A DNA stretch of 64,000 bases from Diaporthe sp. PMI_573 (lineage: Eukaryota; Ascomycota; Sordariomycetes; Diaporthales; Diaporthaceae), in contig JAJTUP010000022.1 of NCBI GenBank assembly GCA_021399435.1, positions 434,001 through 498,000 of the forward strand. The letters run 5' to 3'. This document shows positions 33,101 through 47,034 of the stretch, piece after piece. The position numbers and the translations under genes were made by a program. How positions within the stretch are numbered: the first letter of the stretch is position 1; every line of letters begins with the position of its first letter. The notes beneath the pieces are model-generated. The model was not told the DNA's origin, searched no databases, and was given only the letters and a program-made list of their open reading frames with translations.

Positions 33101-36100
33101 GGAAGCCCCGAAGCAAATTAAAGGTGGCCTCTCCAAGCAGTCCGATGCGTTCTATAAGGAGAAGGCATTCCATTTTCTCAAGGCACAATTGAAGTTGCGC
33201 ATTGGGCACGATAATCTACCCGAGGATCTTCCTAGGCTAGTTCGCCTTCAGGTCCAAGATTTGCTGGCTCGCAAGACTGACGCCGATTTCTCGGTTTTCG
33301 AGACTTCTGATCGTGGGCGCTCAGTTGCCAACAAGGATGGCCAAGACAACGTGCTCAAGCGACTCATCAAGGCCATGATGTTTGCCAACTCTTTGCCTGA
33401 CTTCCAAGAGGAATCCATGGCATTCCTATTGAATCTTTGTCGCCACTTCGCGATCATCGAGGTAGGCAGAGCTCTTGTGGATTGCAAGAGGGGAGCAAGC
33501 CCATTTGACGTGAATGCGGGAGAAGGTCCAATGTGTCTTGACACTCGTGTTCTCTGTGACGCAATCCTCGAGTCGCTGGCTTCGGATCACCCAGATGTTC
33601 GCGAAGCCGCTAAACGAGCTATTCAAGAGGTCTATGATTCTGCCGCCACCATTCTTGGGTCGTCCAATAATGTTGGGCGATTGACATTCTTCCATCACCT
33701 TGGCTCCGTTCTCTGTCATGGGTGCTATGAGGAAGAGTGGTTTACCAAAGCTGGGGGCTGTTTTGGCATTCGGATACTGCTGACGGATGTTGATCTTGGA
33801 GATACGTGGATCACGATGAAACAGAATGAGTGCATTAAGGCTTTACTCTTCGTGGTTAAAGACATGCCACAGGACCTTCCTGAAAACACCAGACGATCGG
33901 CGCAAGACACACTGGACATCTTGCTGCGCAGAATCACGAAAACTATCAAGAAGGAGGACTGCCTACCGGTGCCACAGGAGAAGGGTCAGCAAGCAAAACT
34001 GCCAAGGATGGCTCAGATTTGCAATGTGTTGAACCAAGAGCTCCCACACATGAACAAGCACGTCCGGGAGACCGCCAAACGATGCCTGGATATAATTGCC
34101 AAGGCAGCAGACGCACAAGTCTGGGAGCTGCTCGAGCCTCATAGGGACCGTCTTTTGTCACAGATCTACGCCAAACCTCTCCGGGCTCTACCATTTTCGA
34201 TCCAAATTGGCTACATCGATGCGGTCACGCACTACATGTCCCTGAAGCAGGACTTTGTCAAGATGGATGAGAACTTGACTCGACTTCTCATGGAATCACT
34301 GGCGCTCGCTGAGGCCAGTGACGAATCACTCGCCAATAAAGCCGCGGAGTTCCGGACACACAATTACATTGTGAGCCTTCGTGTGTCCTGCATCAAGATT
34401 CTCAGCACCGCCATGGACTTCGAAGATTTCATGAAGCCGAGCCAGCCCAATCAGCCGAACAAGGAGAGAACGCGAATTGTTGCGACCTTTTTCAAGTGCC
34501 TCTATCTGCACCCTACTCCCATTATCGATGCAGCTTACGAAGCACTGAAGACTGTCCTGTCCATCAACAACAAGCTGCCGAAGGATTTGCTTCAGTCAGG
34601 CCTTAGACCGGTCCTGGCCAGCCTCCAGGATGCAAAGAGACTCAGCCTCCAGGGCCTCAACAATTTGGCGAGGCTGCTCAAACTGCTGACCTCATACTTC
34701 AAGGTCGAGATTGGAACGCGTCTCCTCGACCACGTGAAGAACCTCGCAGATGGTAACATGCTGCAGCAACTATCGTTCACTTTCTTCGAACAGAACGAAA
34801 TGATGGAGGTCATTGCCGCTGTCTTCAACATTTTCCATCTTTTACCGGCTGCGGCAGAAGGCTACAAAGAACGTATCATCGAGACGGCGCTGGATCTCGA
34901 ATCAAAGCTGCGTCGGACCCATCACAGCCCCTTCCGCAAGCCAATCTACAAGTTCTTGAATCGGTATCCACAGGAGATATGGAACCTGCTGTTAAACAAG
35001 ATTCGCGACATCAAGTACGGCCGATTTTTCGCCCAGGTTCTTCGTCATGCAGACAGCGGTCCGCTCCGGGATTTTGCAGCGGCAAATATCCAGGCCTTGG
35101 TCCAGACTTGCAAGGACGTCCCAGTCGATGATCGCGCCGGCAGATCCACTTCGATAGTCAACGCCATCACCATGCTTGACGCCCTTTGCCAGTATTCTGC
35201 CACCGCGTGGATGGCGAACAAGGAGACGCTTGCCTGGTTGAAACAGGCGAGTAGCGATCTTGAACGACAGCTACGCGCCAATGAAGTACCTGGTCCTTTG
35301 CGCCTTGCCGCACACCAAGCCGTAGAGCATGCGACTTGGATCATGACCAAGTACCTCGAGCAGAACCCGAAGGACCTCGACGCCCTGTTTTCTCTGATCG
35401 ACTCGGTCACGACCGAGGATGTCAGGCCAACACAAAGCTTGTTCGCTTACCTGTACAATGGCATCATTTGCAACGATTCAGTCGAGTTTTGGAAGTCGAT
35501 TGTTTTGCGATGCCTCGACATATATGCCGGAAAGACCGCTTCTCAGAAGACCAAGCTGTTTCTGCTGCACAACATCGTCAACCCCATTTTGGCAATGGAC
35601 CTGATGCGACATTGGGATCAGCCTGAGCAAAGGCCGAATCGCTTGATCGATCGGACCGTCATCGAATCCATCAGCACAAAGATCTGGAAGGTCAGTCTAG
35701 CTGACCCGCAGGACGACCTCAGCCAACCGGGCATCGATCACACGAGGATGGAAGTTCTACAGCTCTCAGCCTTCCTCATTAAATATCACAACACCATCCT
35801 GCAGGAGGCACGCAAAGACATAATCAAGTTTGGTTGGACGTATATCCGGCTCGACGATGTGATCAACAAGCATGCTGCCTACGTCGTTCTGTCATACTTC
35901 ATCGCACATTATGATACGCCCGGAAAGATAGTTTCTCAGGTGTACTTCTCATTGCTTAAGAACAACCAGAACGAGGGACGTACGCTTGTTACACAGGCTT
36001 TGGAATTGATGGCGCCAGTGCTGCCAAAGCGATGCGGCTCTATTCAGGCTAACGAGCGAAACACTGTCTGGTCCGCTGCACCTCGACGAATCTTGTCCGA

Positions 36101-39100
36101 AGAGGGGCAGAACGTTCAGCAAATGACCAGCATCTTCCACTTCCTCGTGCGGCATCCGGACCTTTTCTACGAGACTCGCGACAAGTTCTCCATTCTGATC
36201 ATCCAGTGTCTTAGGAAAGTGGCGAATTTCCCTAACCCGTCTTTTGAGAGCAGACGTCTTGCACTCAACATGATGTGGCTGATTTGGGAGTGGGAACAAA
36301 GGCGTGTCACCGGAAAGATCACAAGCTCCTCGCGAATGGCATCCCAATCCCTATCACCCGTCGCCAAGAAGCGCAAGCTCGACGAAGTGTCAACCTCGTC
36401 GCCTCCAGCAGTCCGACAGACTGCTGCTGTCGAGAAGACCGAGTATCAGATTCCCGGCCCGGTGCGACAAAAGATGGTCAAATACCTGGTCGAGTTCATC
36501 GCGCAGCTGAATGAGCGATACCCGTTGCCATCAAGCAAGGCAAAGGACACGCCGGTCACAGCCAGTCATTCAATATCGACAGAGCTCAACAAGAAGGCCA
36601 TGACTCTCCTGTACAACCTTCTGCAACCAGAGTACTGGGCTGATCTCGACGTCGACTTGTTTCCCAACGTTACAGATGTGGTTCTTGCTAGTGACAAGAC
36701 AACGCAGATTCTCAGTATCGACCCAGAGAACAAGGAGAGGTACGATGAGAAGTTCATTACGAATATCATCAACACGCTTCAGGTGGTGCGCATCATTCTG
36801 GATTCGAAGTCGGATGAGTGGATCTTGAAGAACATGAGCCAGATCCAGAAGATTCTCGAGAAGTGTCTAAGGTCGGAAAACCCCGAACTGCAGGATTGTC
36901 TGCACATGGCAGACCCGAAGTATGACGACGGGCGGGAGATTAGAGCCATCGTCAAGAGGATCCTCGATGCTGTTCCCACTGCTGCAGAGGATGTGCAAAT
37001 GGAGGATGCCGACGCGGAGGGTGAGCCTGAATCACAGACGTCTGAGGTCATCACTTTCCTCTCCAACATCGGGACCGAGACAATGGCAGCCGCGAATTAC
37101 GTTGCAGGCATCAACGTCCTGTGGTCTCTGGGCAACCGACGTCCATCGGCTATCGACCCTCACATCCCAGCCATCATGAAGTCGCTGCAGTCCAAACTAG
37201 CCCGGGACCACGTGTCTCACTATACCGCCATCAGCCACGAAGCAAATACACCTCGTGCTCCGGACCAGAATCCACCCGCCAAGATGGACGACTACGATCT
37301 CGAGATCCAAACGGGCTTGATGCTGAAGGCCATTGATGTCACTGCAAAGCGAATGGAAATTCTTGGGGATAACCGTAGGCCATTCCTCAGTGTACTAGCC
37401 ACGCTCGTGGAGAAGTCCTTGCATATACCACTGTGTGAGAAGATTCTAGATATGGTCGAGGGCTGGATCTTCCGTTCCGAGGGAACATGGCCTACTCTCA
37501 AGGAGAAGACCGCTGTCTTGCACAAGATGTTGACGTTTGAGCACCGCGCCGACACGACGATGCTGACAAAATACCTGGACCTGGTACTCCGCATCTATGA
37601 GGACCCCAAGATCACCAGAACCGAGCTTACCGTTAGAATGGAGCATGCTTTCCTGATAGGAACCCGGGCGCAAGACATCAACATGCGGAACCGCTTCATG
37701 GCGCTCTTGGACAAGAGTTTGTCTAAGACTGCCAGCGCTCGCTTGTTGTATGTCATCAATACTCAGAATTGGGACACATTGGGCGAGACATTTTGGCTTG
37801 CTCAGGCTTCTCAACTACTTCTCGGTTCTGTGGAAGCGAACAGCAGCGTTCATCTACATCATGAGGACTTCCGCACATTGCCCGCCTCTCGGCTGTTTGG
37901 CAACTACGCAAAGGACCCAAGACAGCCAACGGCAATGTCAGATGACAAGTACGAGGCTTTCATGGCGAATCACCGTCGCTTCATGTCCGAGCTCGGCGAT
38001 GTCAAGGTTCGGGACATAATTGAACCGCTGACACAAATGCAGCATGTTGACTCGAACCTCGGCAAAGAGCTCTGGGAGACGTTGTTCCCGATGTACTGGT
38101 CGGCGACGACAAGGGAGGAGCGGGAGGAAGTCAAGCGCGGCCTAGTGTTGCTGTTGACCAAGGACTACCACCAGCGGCAGCTCGACAAGCGCCCCAATGT
38201 GATCCAGGCTTTGCTCAAGGGCGCTGCAAAAGCATCCCCTGAATGCAGGGTTCCTCCGCATGTCTTGAAATATGCGGCTCAGACTTTCGACTCTTGGTAC
38301 ACGGCACTCATTCAGCTTGAGGATGCCGCAATCGACCTGGAAGCCACTGATCCACCTACGGTCAAGGAGAGCAACCTGAATGCGCTAGTTGAGATATACG
38401 CCAACCTGAAAGAGGATGATTTCTTCTATGGCACATGGCGCCGTCGATGCCAATTTTTGGAGACTAACAGCGCTCTCTCGTACGAGCAGAATGGTCTGTG
38501 GGACAAGGCACAGAAGATGTATGAGATGGCACAAGTCAAGGCCCGCACTGGTGCTCTTCCTTTCTCTCAAGCCGAGTACACACTGTGGGAAGACCACTGG
38601 GTTCTGTGTGCTCAAAAGTTGCAGCAGTGGGACATTCTGCAGGACTTTGCCAAGCACGAACATCTCCAGGACCTCCTCTTAGAGTGCGCATGGCGAAATA
38701 CGGAAATGTGGCAATCGCAGGAGAATAGGGATCACATCGATGCCATGATCAAAGGCCTCATGGATGCCCCGACCCCGCGCCGGTCTTTCTTCCAGGCGTT
38801 CATGTCTTTACGCAAGCTTCACAACAAACAGGAGACTCAGCCCGACTTCCAGAGATATGTCGACGAGGCTATTCAGCTTGCGATACGTAAGTGGCATCAA
38901 TTGCCGAAGCAGCCTACGCACGCACACGTCCCCTTACTTCAAAACTTCCAGCAACTGGTGGAGCTGCACGATGCTAGCGTCATCTGTACTAGTCTTGCGG
39001 GTACGACCCAGCAGAATCTGGATGTCAAATCTAGTGAGCTGAAACTGCTACTGGGCGGCTGGCGCGATCGACTACCCAACGTTTGGGACGATATCACTGC

Positions 39101-41870
39101 CTGGCAGGACCTTGTGACTTGGCGACAGCACATCTTCGGTCTCATCAACCAGACTTATCTCGGACTTCTGCCTCAACAGGGCCAGAATGCGGGAGGTTCT
39201 TCGTTTGCGTACCGGGGATACCACGAAACGGCATGGATCATCAACCGTTTCGCACATGTTGCCAGGAAGCACAACTTGGCGGATGTCTGCATCAGCCAGC
39301 TTGGTCGCATTTACACCTTGCCCAACATCGAGATACAAGAAGCATTCTTGAAGCTGAGGGAGCAGGCCAAGTGTCACTACCAGAACCCTAAGGAACTCAA
39401 CAGCGGCCTGGAAGTCATCAACAACACCAATCTTGGGTATTTCAGCCCAGGCCAGAAGGCAGAGTTCTACACTTTGAAGGGCATGTTCCTCGAGAAATTG
39501 AATCAGAAGGACGAGGCGGATAATGCTTACGGCACGGCGTTGTACTTTGACATAGGAGCAGCAAAGGCATGGGCCGAATGGGGTTACTTCAACGACCGCA
39601 AGTTCAAGGAAGATCCCGCCGATTTGAACTCTGCCCGTCAGGCTCTCACGTCATATTTGCAAGCAGCAGGCAGCTACAAGAACGCCAAGTCGCGGAAGCT
39701 CATTGCCAGGATTCTCTGGCTCCTGAGTATGGACGATGCCAACGGAACTGTCTCTGCCGGGTTCGATGATTTCAAGGGCGACACGCCGACTTGGTACTGG
39801 ATCACGTTCATTCCCCAGCTGCTTACTGGCCTCAGCCACAAGGAAGCCACGCGCGTCCATTCCATCCTCTTGAAGATTGCTAGGTCTTATCCTCAAGCTC
39901 TCTACTTCCAGTTGCGCACCAATAGGGAGGACATGATGGTTATCAAGAAGAACCACGAGACCAAGAAGCAGAGAGACCGGCAACAGTCAGTGGGGGGAGC
40001 CAAGCCTGCAGGTTCACCAGCTCTGCAGAAACAAGAGGCTCCTAATGCGCCGAAGCAAGAAGGGGGCTCGGGATCACGACCTGCCACTGCCAACGGAGAG
40101 GCCAATGTCCAACCTAAGACGGAGGGCGGCGAGACGAATGGCACAGCAGCGACCCCCACCACGGCAGGGCCCAACGGCTCGACACCGGCTCCTGGAGATC
40201 AACAGGCCGAGGCGGGCCAGAAGAAGTTCCCATGGGAACTGACCGAGGAGATCATGTCCCAGCTCAAGACGGCCTTCCCTCTCTTGGCGCTATCAATGGA
40301 GACCATGGTTGACCAAATCCAGAAGCACTTCAAGTGTCCGCCAGACGAAGATGCGTATCGGCTGATTGTAGCCTTGCTCAATGACGGACTGGCATATGTC
40401 AGCCGCATGCCAACGTCGTATGCCAAGGGCACAAAGCTACCTCTGGCCACCGAAACAAATATCACTCGGTTTGCGGAGACAATACTGCCTGCGCACATAA
40501 GGAAGACCTTTGAGGCAGACTTTGTCACTTTTAAGCCAACGATGTTCGAGTACATCCACAGGCTGAGGAGGTGGAGAGACAAGTTCGAGGAGAAGCTGGA
40601 CAGGCGCAACCCACACATGTCTCTGGAGATTTACACGACGCTCCTAAGCGAGTTCAAGTACTCAAAGTTCGACGAGGTCGAGGTTCCCGGCCAGTACTTG
40701 CAGCTCAAGGACAAGAACCAAGATTTCATCCGCATCGAGCGCTTTATACCCACGGTCGACCTGGTTCGCATGATTGGTATGTCTCATCGACGACTGAAGA
40801 TCCGAGGCCATGATGGCAGCATTCATCCCTTTGCGGTTCAGCACCCGGCGGCTAGACATTGCCGCAGGGAGGAGAGGATTGTTCAGCTGTTCCGGCAGCT
40901 GAACCAGAGGTTGAGCAGGAAGAAGGAGAGTCGTCGTCGCGACTTGCAGTTCACCCTGCCACTAATGGTCCCGCTGGCACCACACATTAGGATTGTGCAG
41001 GAGGACACCTCTTACATCACACTTCAGGGTATCTTTGAGGATCATTGCAGGCGCAATGGACTGTCCAAGGACGATCCTGTGCTGTTTATTATGGATAAAT
41101 TGCGCGCGCTTGGGGAATCCAAAGGGGTAAGTTCTACCTTGAATGCCATGTCCGGAGAACAGAGTTCTAAGGCAGTACAGCAGAAGACTGGCGAGCACAG
41201 CGCCACGGCACGACTGGAGATCCAGAATGCTATCCAGGACAAGTGGGTGCCACGCACCGCGGCTCTTGACTACTTCCAGAGGTCATACCTTGAGTACGCC
41301 GACTTCTGGATGTTCAAGCGCCGCTTCTCATACCAGCTGGCTGCACTGACGTTCATGACGTATGTCCTGTTCATCGACAAGCGCTACCCGCAAAAGATAC
41401 ACATCGCCCGAGGCACGGGCAACATCTGGAGCTCCGAGCTCCTGTCATCCATGACCAACAGCCGGCCGTACTTTGGCACGGCGGAGCCGGTGCCGTTCCG
41501 TCTCACGCCCAACATTCAGACCCTCATGGGCCCGTTGGCGACGGAGGGCGTCTTTGGATGCTCCCTCATGGCGATTGCAAGATGCCTCACAGAGCCCGAA
41601 TTCGAGCTCGAGCATGCGCTCACCCTGTTTGTCCGTGACGAGGTTATGTTCTGGTTCACTAGCAGCCACAGGACGACACATCTTAGCGAGGGACATCTGA
41701 GGGAGACGGTGCAGACGAACTGCGACCTGATTGTCAAGAGGGCGGTCAGCCTCGCGACCGTCCCCGAGGGGACGCTGCCAGCCAACCAGACGGTTATCGA
41801 CCTGATCAGCAAGGCTGTCAATCCCATCAACCTTGCCATGATGGACGCGCTGTGGCAGGCATATCTCTAA
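30132..41870 (+). CDS. tra1: Tra1/TRRAP-family pseudokinase, SAGA and NuA4 subunit
   Basis: Three exons: 30132-30183, 30248-30405 and 30459-41870; 3,873 residues, close to the family's usual 3,700-3,850. The N terminus [19 protein letters not shown] and [15 protein letters not shown] match Tra1 HEAT repeats, which fill most of the protein. A FAT domain (roughly 2,650-3,250), a Gln/Ala/Gly-rich disordered insert near 3,300, a PI3K-like domain and a C-terminal FATC ending in LWQAYL follow. The kinase-like domain lacks the DFG and HRD catalytic motifs, as expected for this scaffold. Tra1 is the activator-binding subunit of the SAGA and NuA4 acetyltransferase complexes. The 11.4-kb third exon is free of stops. 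A 54-bp stretch at 41127-41180 has perfect in-frame intron borders and may be spliced out. Confidence 0.96.
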
Positions 41871-42627
41871 ACGTGGCCGCATTAGTTTGGGGGTTCGTGC
41901 TTCTGGGTTTCGGCATTGCTAGCGTGCTTGCGAGGTGTTTTACGGTCATGGAAAACCCAAGGTCTCTTGTCATTTGCATTGGCGGTACGGGGAAGGAGCG
42001 GGCTTGCTCCTCTGGCTTTTGTGCAGGACGCTTTGGGGCGTGGGAGGGCGCTTTGTGGATACGACGTGATGTGATCATAGAATATAGTTGATTGAGGTCG
42101 GGGTATTGCTTTGGTGTTATGGTGCGATATCCAGATTGACTTTACATGCATTTGGCTGGTAGTTTGGCCAGCAGTTTAGTTTGGCCATGCGAAGAGACTC
42201 AACGACATTAATGCAGATCATCACCGGCTTCAGAATGTGATATGCAAGGTCTTGGATGAGGGCCCGGACCCCAGAGGTATTTGAGAAATCCTCGTCTTGA
42301 GATAGGCAAGACTTATAACTCCGTGTGTAGCTTTGAACTGTACACCCCGGCTGGACGGATATGTACTAGACTGCGCGGTACAATACGGGACAAGCCATGA
42401 CCCCCTCCAACTCTGATTCCCCCGCAGAGCGACCCCGGCTTCCGAAATATCCCCTCCCCGCGCTCGTCCCCGGACCGGAGGACCCCAAATTCAACGTTGC
42501 CGATACCGTCATCTCCTATAGTGTCTCTCGCCCTCTTGCTGCTTGGTGCCCTTTAAGCTTTATTCTCTCAGTGGGACAGAGGCGTAGAGATTAGACACCC
42601 CTTGGGAATACCTGAGAATTGTTCAAA
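41871..42627. other. Intergenic, with possible uORF
   Basis: Tra1 3' flank and promoter/leader of the acetoacetyl-CoA synthetase gene. A 65-codon frame (42397-42594) begins at an ATG and ends 33 bp before the main start. If transcribed it would be an upstream ORF. Confidence 0.45.
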
Positions 42628-45493
42628 ATGGAGAGCCAGGTCGCCGTCCCTCGGAAGTTGTGGGAACACCCCAACCCGAAGAGCACGTTGATGTACGAGT
42701 TCATGCAAGACATCAACCGGAAGAGCGGGCAAAAGCTAGAGGTATGAGATATTGCTGCTACCTACTGTCCTCGTTCAGTAATCTATCCATATAACCTTTG
42801 TGGATGCGAGACAGAGACTCATCATTGGACCACGATACTTGAGATTGCTAGATCTCACTGCTTGGCTCAATTCTGGTGAGCTCAAGTGAGCTGGCTGCCG
42901 TGTGGTAACAATATCCTCTGAAAGACTACATATCGTCCTGATCTACGACCAACCCCTCAGCCGACATCTGCCCAGTACTGACCCGTTCCCGCAAAAGACG
43001 TTCCGCCAGCTCTACGACTACTCCATCAACCACCGCTCCGACTTCTGGTCCCACATCTTCCAGTTCAGCAATTTCATCCACGGCGGAAGCTACAGCCGCG
43101 TGGTGGACGAGGCCGCAACGATCGACCAGGTGCCCCGGTGGTTCGAGGGCGTGACTATCAACTTCGCCGAGAACGTCCTGTACTCGCGGACGGCCGCAGA
43201 CCCGCCGGGCCACCGCTCCAAGCTTCACAAGGACGATGCCCGGATCGCCATCACCGAGGTGCGAGAGGGCGGGTCCGAGGTGCGCGAGTGCTCGTGGGCC
43301 GAGCTCAGGAGCCGCGCTGCGGCGCTGGCGGCTGCTATGTATCACACCAAGGGCGTAAGGCAGGGCGACCGCGTCGTTGCTGTCGCAGCCAACAGCGTCG
43401 AGACGTTCGTGGTTTGGCTGGCTACCAACTGGCTCGGGGCCATCTTCTCGAGCAGCTCAACGGATATGGGCACCAAGGGAATATTGCAGCGCAGTGTTCA
43501 GGTGGACCCCAAGGTAAGTCGATCTTCTGCGGCTATCGCGAGCTCTCAACGCCATATCTACACGCTGACGAAGTGGCTCAGCTCATCTTCGTGGACGATG
43601 CGGCCCTGTACAACGGCAAGATCGTCGACCTCCGCCAAAAGATGAAGGAGATCGTGGAAGGTATGAAGGACAGCGACGCCCTCACCGCGCTCATCTCCAT
43701 CCCCCGCTTCAGCGAGCCGCGGGACATCAGCGCCGTGCCCAGGGCCGAGACCCTTGCGAGCCTTCTGCGCAGCACTTCACGCCCGGCCCCGGACTTCGTT
43801 CGCACGGCCTTCCACGAGCCATCGCTCATATGCTTCTCCTCTGGCACGACCGGGATGCCCAAGGCCATCACGCACTCCCAGGGTGGGCTGCTGGTGTCGT
43901 ACTTCAAGGAGGGTCGACTGCATGAGGGCCAGGGCCCAGACACGGTCGGGCTGCAGTACACGACGACGGGTTGGATCATGTATGTAGCGAACGCGGCGCT
44001 TCTGCTGTGGGGGGCACGCTCCGTGTTCTACGACGGCTCGCCGTTCCAGCCCGACGTCACCGTCCTCATCAAGATCCTGGCCGAGCAGGGCGTGACCAAG
44101 TTCGGCACGAGCCCGCGGTGGCTATTCGAGGTTGCCAAGGCCGGGCTGAGCCCACGGGAGATGGTCGACCTGTCGAGGCTCAAAGTGGTGACATGCACAG
44201 GAATGGTCTTGTCTGACCAGCTGTTTGAGTGGTTCTATGACAAAGGATTCCCCAAGCACGTTCAGCTGGGAAATATGTAAGTGATACCCAACCTTTTGGC
44301 CTCTCGACATCGATCAGTGGCACAACTTCTCTTGAGCCGCTATCTCACCGTAGCTTCCGCTGGAAAATTTGCTGACTGCGATCCTCACAGCTCGGGCGGC
44401 ACCGACCTCGTAGGTTCTCATGGCGAGCGCCCCTGCGCAGCTTAAAGGCATCACTAACATTCTCCGTCTCTGCCTAGGCCGGTTGTTTCGGTATCTGCAA
44501 TCCTCTAGAACCGCTGTACGTCGGAGGGACCCAAGGGCCTTCTCTAGGCACCGATGCGCGCATCTTCGACTCAACATTATCCGATGGGCCCGGTAAGGAA
44601 GTGCCACACGGCACGCCCGGCGAGCTCGTGGCGACGATCGCCTTCCCCAACGTGCCCTGCCGCTTCTGGAACGACAAGGAGCCCGTGGCGACTCCGGGGT
44701 CCAAGTTTCACTCGGCGTATTTCAATCGCTTCGATCATGTCTGGGCGTGAGTAACTCGTGTCTGATTTCATTGCCCGGAGAGCTAACTTCCCCATCACAG
44801 ACACGGGTAAGCTCACTCTTCTCCTGTCACGGATCCCCGTCCCTTCATGTTTTGGAATGTTCTAGAATGCAACACTTTGGGATCCGTAGCAGGACTAACG
44901 TCATACTGTGAGGGATTTCTGCGTGATCCACCCAGTCACAGGCAACATCTCCTTCCTGGGCCGCGCCGATGGGGTGTTGAACCCCTCTGGGGTGCGCTTC
45001 GGCTCCGCGGAGATCTATTCTGTGATTGAGCGACATTTTGCGGATCGGGTACACGACTCCCTCTGCGTAGGCCAGCGGCGGCCGACAGACCAGGACGAGA
45101 CGGTGATGCTGTTCCTCCTGATGAAGCCTGGGCATAGGTTCGACACAGCACTCGTGGGCGAGGTCAGAGAGGCCATCGGAAAGGACCTATCAAAGCGCCA
45201 CGTACCGAAGTATATATTCGAGACGCCCGAGATTCCAGTAAGTCTTGCCTGTCTCTAACGCTTGCTGTACACACACATGCGTGTATTGGTCGCGGTAGGG
45301 TAGGACTCTGACTAACCCATCTACTTTTCCCCAGACAACTATCAATATGAAGAAGGTGGAGCTTCCAGTCAAGCAGATCGTGTCCGGCCAAAAGATTAAG
45401 CCCAGCGGCACCCTTGCTAATCCGCAGAGCCTGGATTTCTACTACCAGTTCGCCAAGGTGGAGGAGCTGGTGGGGCCGAAGGGGAAGTTGTGA
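42628..45493 (+). CDS. Acetoacetyl-CoA synthetase
   Basis: Eight exons: 42628-42741, 42998-43513, 43582-44276, 44391-44409, 44478-44746, 44801-44806, 44913-45237 and 45335-45493; 700 residues, the family's normal size. The AMP-binding signature SSGTTGMPKA is in exon 3, TTGWIMY just after it, and the SGGTDL motif is built across exons 3-4. WAHGDF is rebuilt only with the 6-nt exon 6. The C terminus PVKQIVSGQKIKPSGTLANP carries the acyl-adenylate Lys region. The enzyme activates acetoacetate with ATP and CoA in the cytosol, feeding sterol and fatty-acid synthesis or ketone-body/leucine use. The first intron (256 bp) is the longest and uses the acceptor CGCAAAAG, which gives KLETFRQLYDYS. An alternative acceptor upstream breaks the frame. 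Confidence 0.93.
44801..44806 (+). other. 6-nt microexon of the acetoacetyl-CoA synthetase gene
   Basis: ACACGG is flanked by ATCACAG acceptor and GTAAGC donor. It supplies the His-Gly of the conserved WxHGDF motif in phase 2; skipping it keeps the frame but deletes these two residues. Confidence 0.85.
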
Positions 45494-46984
45494 AAGATCG
45501 AGAACTTGTTAGAGTTAGACGGTCAAGAGCTACACCTAGAGACATATTAGGTTTCTTCAAGGAATGCGGAAAGAGATACATTGTAATTAAAGGTTGAAAG
45601 GCTGGTAGACTCGTGCAGAAAATATGTGTCTACTAGAAAATCGAGTGGTTACGGTAGTGTGGATGTCGGAAAGATTGACTGCAAGGACATGCTCATCATC
45701 GAATAACTAGTTCGTGATTGCGAACGATACTGTGTAAAGTCAGCCGGCGGCCATTACTGGACTCGTCCGAGTGTTTTCAGTACTGTGATGGTGAGCTCTT
45801 GTGTGGGGTGCAATCGCTTAGACCGCGGGGTCATGTTTGCTCTGATGCTCGTTAACGTGCGACCTGGCGTACCGATGTACAACGGCTGAGTTCTACCTTG
45901 CCATTGGGCCCGCATATCCTGTAAGGCAGTCGTATTGTATTCTCGCGATGTGAACCTAAAACACGTAGGCCTGTAGGATTTTTGCCCATGGTCCGCCCCA
46001 TCAGACACATTTCGCAAGATTTCATCTCTTTGCCGACGAGTCGGACAACAGCATCAAGGATTTGAAATAGAGCCCAGACAGCGACTGCACAACCGGGTTG
46101 CTGAGGTGAGGCACCAAAGATAAAGTTTCAACAAATGGATGCGCTATAACCTGGGCGTGGGGTTTCTGTTTGGGTCTCGGGCCCCAGCCTTCGGTCTGCG
46201 AGGCGAAACCCGAGACATTGTCTGCAATAAGACCATACTACCGTCCGGATGTGATCATACCGGCTTGGCCAAGGTATGAGAATCCGCGTGAAAGCCGAAG
46301 AGGCCCACAGCTGGACCGGAGCCGGGTCGGGCGGAAGATGGGCGGGACTGCGGGAGAGCCTAGAGGTCTGGTGAGGCGCTACTGTCTGTGCTATTTTTGG
46401 ATGCCGCCACCTGCCGGCATTGCGCGTCAAAGTGCATAGCTCAGGGACGGGCGGGTGGCTGAGCAGCGACCATGGGGATCTCGTCACGCGCCAGCCGAAT
46501 TGACTTTGTGAATGGAAGACCAGCAGACCAAGTGGACTCGATGGCGGGCGGGCAGGCGGGACGAGTACACTGTAAGTTCAATATTGAAGGATGGGCTGTG
46601 CATCTTGTGCTTGGTGGAGCCGGACGAGGTCTGGCACATGGGCGAGTGGCGGAGAGGCCAACCGATCTGAAATTCCGGGTGGAATGACGACAGCTGAGAA
46701 GACGGCCCAGAAGGAAAATCAGGATACGAGTCGTTGGAGTCCCAATACCTTGGTCATTGTGAGGGGTAGGTAAGTGCACCACCAGCTTCTTGTCAGATTA
46801 ATTGCTATCATGATTATTGTCTGTTACGAAAGTTGCAGCCAAGGCGCGTCAAGAGTGAAGGCAGCCTGGAGTCAGTCAGCGAGTCGAAGGTGGATGGCAG
46901 TGGCTGAGGCCGGGATACGTCAGCGTCAAGGGGTGTCTGCACATCTGCATTTCGTCCGCAGGCAGGCCTGGCAAGTCTGCGTCG

Positions 46985-47034
46985 TAGTGGTGGTGGTGGG
47001 AGGGGGAGGAGGAGGAGGAGGAGGAGGAGCAGCC
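46985..47034 (+). repeat. GTG/GGA-rich microsatellite
   Basis: GTGGTGGTGG runs into a (GGA)n tract. No coding context. Confidence 0.85.
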
